Positions 60,064-64,000 of a DNA stretch of 64,000 nucleotides are shown in pieces. The position numbers and the translations under genes were made by a program. Origin of the DNA: Bacteroidota bacterium (lineage in GTDB: Bacteria; Bacteroidota; Bacteroidia; Flavobacteriales; Flavobacteriaceae). The notes beneath the pieces were generated by a model. That model did not search any database and was not told the origin of the DNA. It saw nothing but the letters and a program-made list of their open reading frames with translations. Where the stretch lies: assembly GCA_023387965.1 (NCBI GenBank), contig JAEWHE010000014.1, positions 62,001 to 126,000 on the forward strand, given 5' to 3'. The number at the start of each line of letters is the position of its first letter. The stretch's first letter is position 1.

Positions 60064-60870
60064 ATGAAAACCTTTCACGATCAAATAGGAAACCGGCATC
60101 AATTTGAAAAAGTTCCGCAACGCATTATTTCATTGGTTCCGTCACAAACGGAATTGCTTTCCGATATGCATTTGGAAGAAAATATTGTGGGAGTTACCAA
60201 ATTTTGTGTGCATCCGTATCGCTTAAAATCAACCAAGAAAATTATTGGCGGCACGAAAAAAGTTCATTTTGAAAAAATAAAATTGCTCCAACCCGATATT
60301 ATCATCGCCAACAAAGAAGAAAATACGCCCGAAATTGTGGCGCAATTGCAAGAAATTGCTCCAGTTTGGGTAACCAATATCATCACTTTTGAAGATGTTT
60401 TACAGATGATTTCCGACTTTGGCCAAATCTTCAATCGAAGAACCGAAGCACAAAAATGGAATGACAAATTGAAGTTTGCGTATCATGATTTTCAGCAATT
60501 TATGCAAAATAAAACATCGCAACGAGTGGCTTATTTTATTTGGAAAAATCCTTACATGGTTGCTGGTTCCGACAATTTTATCAATGAAATGCTCAAGCTC
60601 AATAAATTTGAAAATATCTACGACAATCAAGAAAAGTTTCCGGGTAGATATCCAGAAGTTATTGTGCAAAAAATGCGCATTCAAGGTGATCCCGAAATTG
60701 TATTTTTATCCTCCGAACCCTTTCCGTTTAAAGATGAAGACGCTTTTGAATTAGGACGACATACACATCACGCCAAAACCATTTTTGTAGATGGCGAAAT
60801 GTTTTCTTGGTATGGTTCCAGACTGCTGAAATCATTCGATTACTTCAAAAAAATTCATCAAAATTTATAA
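60064..60870 (+). CDS. BtuF-like helical-backbone metal receptor without signal peptide
   Basis: A 268-residue substrate-binding-protein fold of the BtuF/FhuD class: QRIISLVPSQTELLSDM, LLQPDIIIANKEENTPEIVAQLQEIAPVWV, NPYMVAGSDNFINEMLKLNKFENIY, DGEMFSWYGSRLLKSFDYFKKI. Family proteins normally feed cobalamin or iron chelates to ABC importers from the periplasm, but this one begins MKTFHDQIGNRHQFEKVPQ with no signal peptide or lipobox, and no permease or ATPase is adjacent. A cytoplasmic corrinoid- or metal-binding role is possible. B12-dependent icmF is two genes downstream. Confidence 0.83.
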   Translation: MKTFHDQIGNRHQFEKVPQRIISLVPSQTELLSDMHLEENIVGVTKFCVHPYRLKSTKKIIGGTKKVHFEKIKLLQPDIIIANKEENTPEIVAQLQEIAPVWVTNIITFEDVLQMISDFGQIFNRRTEAQKWNDKLKFAYHDFQQFMQNKTSQRVAYFIWKNPYMVAGSDNFINEMLKLNKFENIYDNQEKFPGRYPEVIVQKMRIQGDPEIVFLSSEPFPFKDEDAFELGRHTHHAKTIFVDGEMFSWYGSRLLKSFDYFKKIHQNL

Positions 60871-60874
60871 AATA

Positions 60875-60915
60875 AAAAAGCCGGAACTTTGTTAAAAAGC
60901 ACCGGCGTTTTTTTT
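60875..60915. terminator. Bidirectional terminator between the BtuF-like and DUF4197 genes
   Basis: GCCGG (60880-60884) pairs with CCGGC (60902-60906) around a 17-base loop; A tract before and eight T after, so it can work on both strands. Confidence 0.7.
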
Positions 60916-60952
60916 CTAACTAACCCTAACCAAATGAGAAAACCATTAATCT

Positions 60953-60972
60953 CTTTGCAAAGTTGCAACTTT
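60953..60972. repeat. Overlapping perfect palindromes
   Basis: CTTTGCAAAG (60953-60962) and AAAGTTGCAACTTT (60959-60972) are both perfect palindromes and share four bases; a T tract follows. They lie in the 171-base gap before the DUF4197 stop; no gene is seen in this gap. Confidence 0.5.
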
Positions 60973-61041
60973 TTTTTCAGTTGTAATGTTAAGGTAATGT
61001 TATTTATGTCGCTGAAAATTAATTTTTTACATTTACAAATG

Positions 61042-61752
61042 TCATCTTTTGTCCTGCATGGCAAATACTCTTTTAAGCAAATCTGATGTTCGAGCCGAAA
61101 GATTAGTTCTGATGTCTTTTTCTTCAACTGCAATCATCGTAAAAACACCTTTCATGGCTTCGTTGGTTACATAATCTGTCAAATCCGGATTCACATCTTT
61201 TGTCAGCGGAACCGCATTGTATTTCGTAATAATATTTGCCCAAACTTTATCGGCACCAACTTTTCCAAGCGAATTTTTTACAACCGGACTAAATTTACCA
61301 TACAAAGCCGTTGAAGTCGTTCTTTGTAAATAATTAGTTGCCGCATCCTGGTTGCCTAACAGAATATTTTTGGCGTCAGTAAACGTCATATTTTTTACCG
61401 CTGAAACAAAAATAGGTGTGGCTTCTTTCACGGCGTCTTCTGCCGCACGATTTAACACCTTCAATCCTTCGTCAGCCAAACTCGACAGACCAATATCACG
61501 AAGTGTTTTGTCCACTTTTTGAAGTTCCGCTGGTAATAAAATTTTCACCAATTGATTTTTAAAAAAACCATCGGTTGCGGTAAGTTTTGAAACTTCTTTG
61601 TCAATTCCGTTGTTAAGTGCTTCTTTTAATCCTGCTGCGATGTCAGGGTTTCCCAAAGTTGTCCCGAGTCCCGGATATTGACTGGCAACTTGCTGTAATT
61701 CTGCGCAACCGAATAATGCAAAAGTGGCTGAAAGGAGGATAATTTTTTTCAT
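61042..61752 (-). CDS. DUF4197 lipoprotein
   Basis: A 236-residue predicted lipoprotein. Signal MKKIILLSATFALFGC (lipobox LFGC), then AAGLKEALNNGIDKEVSKLTATDGFFKNQLVKILLPAELQKVDKTLRDIG, NRAAEDAVKEATPIFVSAVKNMTFTDAKNILLGNQDAATNYLQRTTSTALYGKFSPVVKNSL and VTNEAMKGVFTMIAVEEKDIRTN, the DUF4197 pattern. All-helical, function unknown. The ATG at 61752 is preferred to a longer frame that would read through the -7 box. Confidence 0.93.
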   Translation of the reverse strand: MKKIILLSATFALFGCAELQQVASQYPGLGTTLGNPDIAAGLKEALNNGIDKEVSKLTATDGFFKNQLVKILLPAELQKVDKTLRDIGLSSLADEGLKVLNRAAEDAVKEATPIFVSAVKNMTFTDAKNILLGNQDAATNYLQRTTSTALYGKFSPVVKNSLGKVGADKVWANIITKYNAVPLTKDVNPDLTDYVTNEAMKGVFTMIAVEEKDIRTNLSARTSDLLKRVFAMQDKR

Positions 61753-61773
61753 GAATTTAATTTTTGATAAAAT

Positions 61774-61781
61774 CAAAGGTA
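61774..61781 (-). promoter_or_regulatory. -7 promoter box for the DUF4197 gene
   Basis: TACCTTTG on the minus strand, 21 bases before the ATG at 61752; a minus-strand TTG at 61795-61797 is a short-spaced -33 candidate. Confidence 0.5.
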
Positions 61782-61909
61782 ACAAAGTTTGAGCCAAAAA
61801 TAATTTGTTGAAATTTTTTCTGAAAAGCCACCTGATTTGGGATTACATTCTCTTAAAGTTTTTTAATAAATTCGTAAATTGCACACCTAAAATCGACAGA
61901 TATTTTAAT

Positions 61910-64000
61910 ATGGAACCAGCAAAACCTTATATTCCTAAAAATAAAGTAAGAATTGTAACTGCCGCAGCACTTTTTGATGGACATGATGCCGCCATCAACA
62001 TCATGCGAAGAATCATCCAATCAACGGGTGTTGAAGTCATCCATCTGGGGCATGACAGAAGTGTGGAAGAGGTTGTAAATACTGCCATTCAAGAAGATGC
62101 AAATGCCATCGCCATGACTTCCTATCAAGGTGGTCACAACGAATATTTCAAATATATGTACGACCTTTTGAAAGAAAAAGGAGCGGGACATATCAAAATT
62201 TTCGGAGGAGGAGGAGGAGTAATCCTTCCAGATGAAATCAAGGATTTACAGGATTACGGAATTACGAGAATTTATGCTCCAGACGATGGACGTGAATTAG
62301 GTTTGCAAGGAATGATCAATGATTTGGTTCAAAAATCAGATTTTCCAATCGGAGATAAATTGAATGGTGAAGCCAAACATTTGGAGGAAAAAAATCCAAC
62401 GGCAATTGCCCGTGTGATTTCTTCTGCTGAAAATTTCCCAGAAATAGCTAAGGAAACTTTGGATACAATCCATAAGCAAAATGAAACTAGCAAAATCCCA
62501 GTTTTAGGAATTACTGGAACGGGTGGAGCAGGAAAATCATCTTTGGTAGATGAATTGGTTAGAAGATTTCTTATCGATTTTCCAGAAAAAACAATCGGAT
62601 TGATTTCTGTCGATCCTTCGAAAAGAAAAACGGGTGGTGCTTTATTGGGAGATAGAATCCGAATGAATGCGATCAATAATCCTCGTGTTTATATGCGTTC
62701 GCTGGCGACACGTCAATCGAATTTGGCTTTGTCAAAATATGTTGCCGAAGCGATTCAGGTTTTGAAAGCGGCAAAATATGACATTATTATATTGGAAACT
62801 TCTGGAATCGGACAATCGGATACAGAAATTATGGACCATTCTGATGTTTCATTATACGTAATGACTCCTGAATTTGGTGCCGCAACGCAATTGGAAAAAA
62901 TCGATATGCTTGATTTTGCTGATTTGGTGGCCATCAATAAATTTGACAAGAGAGGTTCATTGGATGCTTTGCGCGATGTGAAAAAGCAATTCCAACGCAA
63001 TCACAATCTTTGGGATGCAAATCCAGATGATTTGCCAGTTTTCGGAACGATTGCTTCGCAGTTTAACGATCCGGGAATGAATACGCTTTACAAGGCAATC
63101 ATGGATAAGATTGTAGAGAAAACCGAATCTGATTTGGTTTCTACTTTCGAAATTACACGTGAGATGAGCGAGAAAATCTTCGTGATTCCGCCACACAGAA
63201 CGCGTTATTTGTCTGAAATAGCTGAAAACAATAGAAAATACGATGCGACTGCTTTAACGCAACAGCAAGTAGCACAAAAATTATACGGAATCTTCAAAAC
63301 CATCGAATCGGTTTCAGGGAAAAAACCTGAGATTACTAAAGCTGGAATCAATGATGATTCAGTTTACAAGAGTGCAATTCAAGGTGAGGACGAAAACAGA
63401 ATTTTCCTGAATTTACTTTTGAACCAATTCGATAAAGTAAAAATGGACTTGGACCCTTACAATTGGGAGATTATCCAGACTTGGGACGAAAAAGTAAACA
63501 AGTACAAGAATCCTGTCTATACTTTTAAAGTGCGTGACAAGGAAATCAAAATTGCAACACATACAGAATCATTATCACATTCTCAAATCCCAAAAGTGGC
63601 TTTGCCTAAATACGAAGCTTGGGGTGATATCTTGAGATGGTGTTTGCAAGAAAATGTTCCTGGTGAATTTCCTTTTACGTCAGGATTGTATCCTTTCAAA
63701 AGAGAAGGTGAGGATCCATCGAGGATGTTTGCTGGTGAAGGTGGTCCAGAAAGAACAAACAAGCGTTTCCATTATGTGAGTGCTGGTTTGCCTGCAAAGC
63801 GTCTTTCTACAGCTTTTGATAGTGTGACGTTGTACGGAAACGATCCGCATTTGCGTCCGGATATTTATGGAAAAATCGGTAATGCCGGTGTTTCGATTTG
63901 TTGTTTGGATGATGCGAAGAAATTGTATTCTGGTTTTAATTTGGCGCATCCGTTGACTTCTGTGAGTATGACCATTAACGGTCCAGCTCCGATGTTGCTT
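61910..64000 (+). CDS. icmF: Fused isobutyryl-CoA mutase IcmF, 3' end cut by window edge
   Basis: Adenosylcobalamin-dependent mutase interconverting isobutyryl-CoA and n-butyryl-CoA. 697 codons are in the window; the family exceeds 1000. Domain order is that of IcmF, not of ordinary methylmalonyl-CoA mutase: N-terminal B12-binding domain (VRIVTAAALFDGHDAAINIM with the cobalt-ligand His, IAMTSYQGGH, IKIFGGGGGVILPDEI); a MeaB-like G-protein chaperone with P-loop GITGTGGAGKSSLVDEL (about residue 201), LISVDPSKRKTGGALLGDRIRM and LVAINKFDKRGS; then the catalytic domain from about 560 (YPFKREGEDPSRMFAGEGGPERTNKRFHYVSAG). The rest lies outside. Confidence 0.95.
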   Translation, partial: MEPAKPYIPKNKVRIVTAAALFDGHDAAINIMRRIIQSTGVEVIHLGHDRSVEEVVNTAIQEDANAIAMTSYQGGHNEYFKYMYDLLKEKGAGHIKIFGGGGGVILPDEIKDLQDYGITRIYAPDDGRELGLQGMINDLVQKSDFPIGDKLNGEAKHLEEKNPTAIARVISSAENFPEIAKETLDTIHKQNETSKIPVLGITGTGGAGKSSLVDELVRRFLIDFPEKTIGLISVDPSKRKTGGALLGDRIRMNAINNPRVYMRSLATRQSNLALSKYVAEAIQVLKAAKYDIIILETSGIGQSDTEIMDHSDVSLYVMTPEFGAATQLEKIDMLDFADLVAINKFDKRGSLDALRDVKKQFQRNHNLWDANPDDLPVFGTIASQFNDPGMNTLYKAIMDKIVEKTESDLVSTFEITREMSEKIFVIPPHRTRYLSEIAENNRKYDATALTQQQVAQKLYGIFKTIESVSGKKPEITKAGINDDSVYKSAIQGEDENRIFLNLLLNQFDKVKMDLDPYNWEIIQTWDEKVNKYKNPVYTFKVRDKEIKIATHTESLSHSQIPKVALPKYEAWGDILRWCLQENVPGEFPFTSGLYPFKREGEDPSRMFAGEGGPERTNKRFHYVSAGLPAKRLSTAFDSVTLYGNDPHLRPDIYGKIGNAGVSICCLDDAKKLYSGFNLAHPLTSVSMTINGPAPMLL

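Noticed and set aside
60889..61086. Small plus-strand frame after the BtuF-like gene
   Set aside because: Crosses the terminator and palindromes and overlaps the DUF4197 3' end; composition unlike a protein.

Overview
The window is an AT-rich piece of a bacterial chromosome that looks like a Flavobacterium or a close relative (Bacteroidota, Flavobacteriaceae). Four things point there: three proteins ending in the type B sorting domain of the type IX secretion system (T9SS); repeated use of the Bacteroidota -7 promoter box TAnnTTTG with no obvious Shine-Dalgarno sequences; lineage-typical families (DUF5606, DUF6265, DUF4197, DUF1573, 2TM-domain kinases); and malate:quinone oxidoreductase beside ordinary housekeeping genes. 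Sixty protein genes are called, two of them cut by the window ends (cysS on the left, icmF on the right). No rRNA, tRNA, CRISPR array, prophage or complete insertion sequence was seen.

Layout. 1-2 kb: cysS and folE. 2.1-9.1 kb: a 2312-residue modular T9SS surface protein. 9.3-14 kb: a PLP aminotransferase, a DUF1573 protein and valS. 14-19.6 kb (minus strand): rsfS-ftsH, a terminator, then a tight LUD-cdsA-psd-acyl-CoA-binding protein-superoxide dismutase run joining phospholipid synthesis to an exported SOD lipoprotein. 19.7-23.8 kb: birA, then a red-light sensing operon (response regulator, heme oxygenase, bacteriophytochrome). 23.9-30 kb: pyrE and a lipid-binding-fold gene diverging from a Nudix gene, phnA-like, coaD, a DUF433/DUF5615 toxin-antitoxin-like pair, ddl, a PASTA protein and rluD. 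30-35.2 kb: two more T9SS cargo proteins. 35.2-41.4 kb: a nucleoid-associated protein, a pRiA4b-ORF3-like protein, two VOC proteins, a LytS/LytTR two-component cluster carrying three 2TM domains, and a CsbD protein. 41.5-45 kb: heme A synthase, a four-helix-bundle gene, cca and the threonylcarbamoyl-AMP synthase. 45-49 kb: a lipopolysaccharide/glycan block (GT4, Kdo-kinase-like, GT2, GT9). 49-64 kb: dapD, a methyltransferase, ruvX, mqo, a FUSC transporter, def, DUF5606, two small accessory genes, prfA, pyrF, a BtuF-like protein, a DUF4197 lipoprotein and fused isobutyryl-CoA mutase.

The coding content is mostly core metabolism. The unusual content lies in three signalling or surface modules (2TM-LytS/LytTR, bacteriophytochrome operon, T9SS adhesin-like proteins) and between genes. 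One intergenic feature is a family of about 80-95 bp elements (four copies) made of two similar arms around a central hairpin whose sequence differs from copy to copy while its pairing is kept. The other is many degenerate tandem arrays with strict 7- or 8-bp periods. Start codons were moved inward where the longest frame began at TTG or overlapped a promoter box. All functional calls rest on motif recognition by eye; no database search was run.
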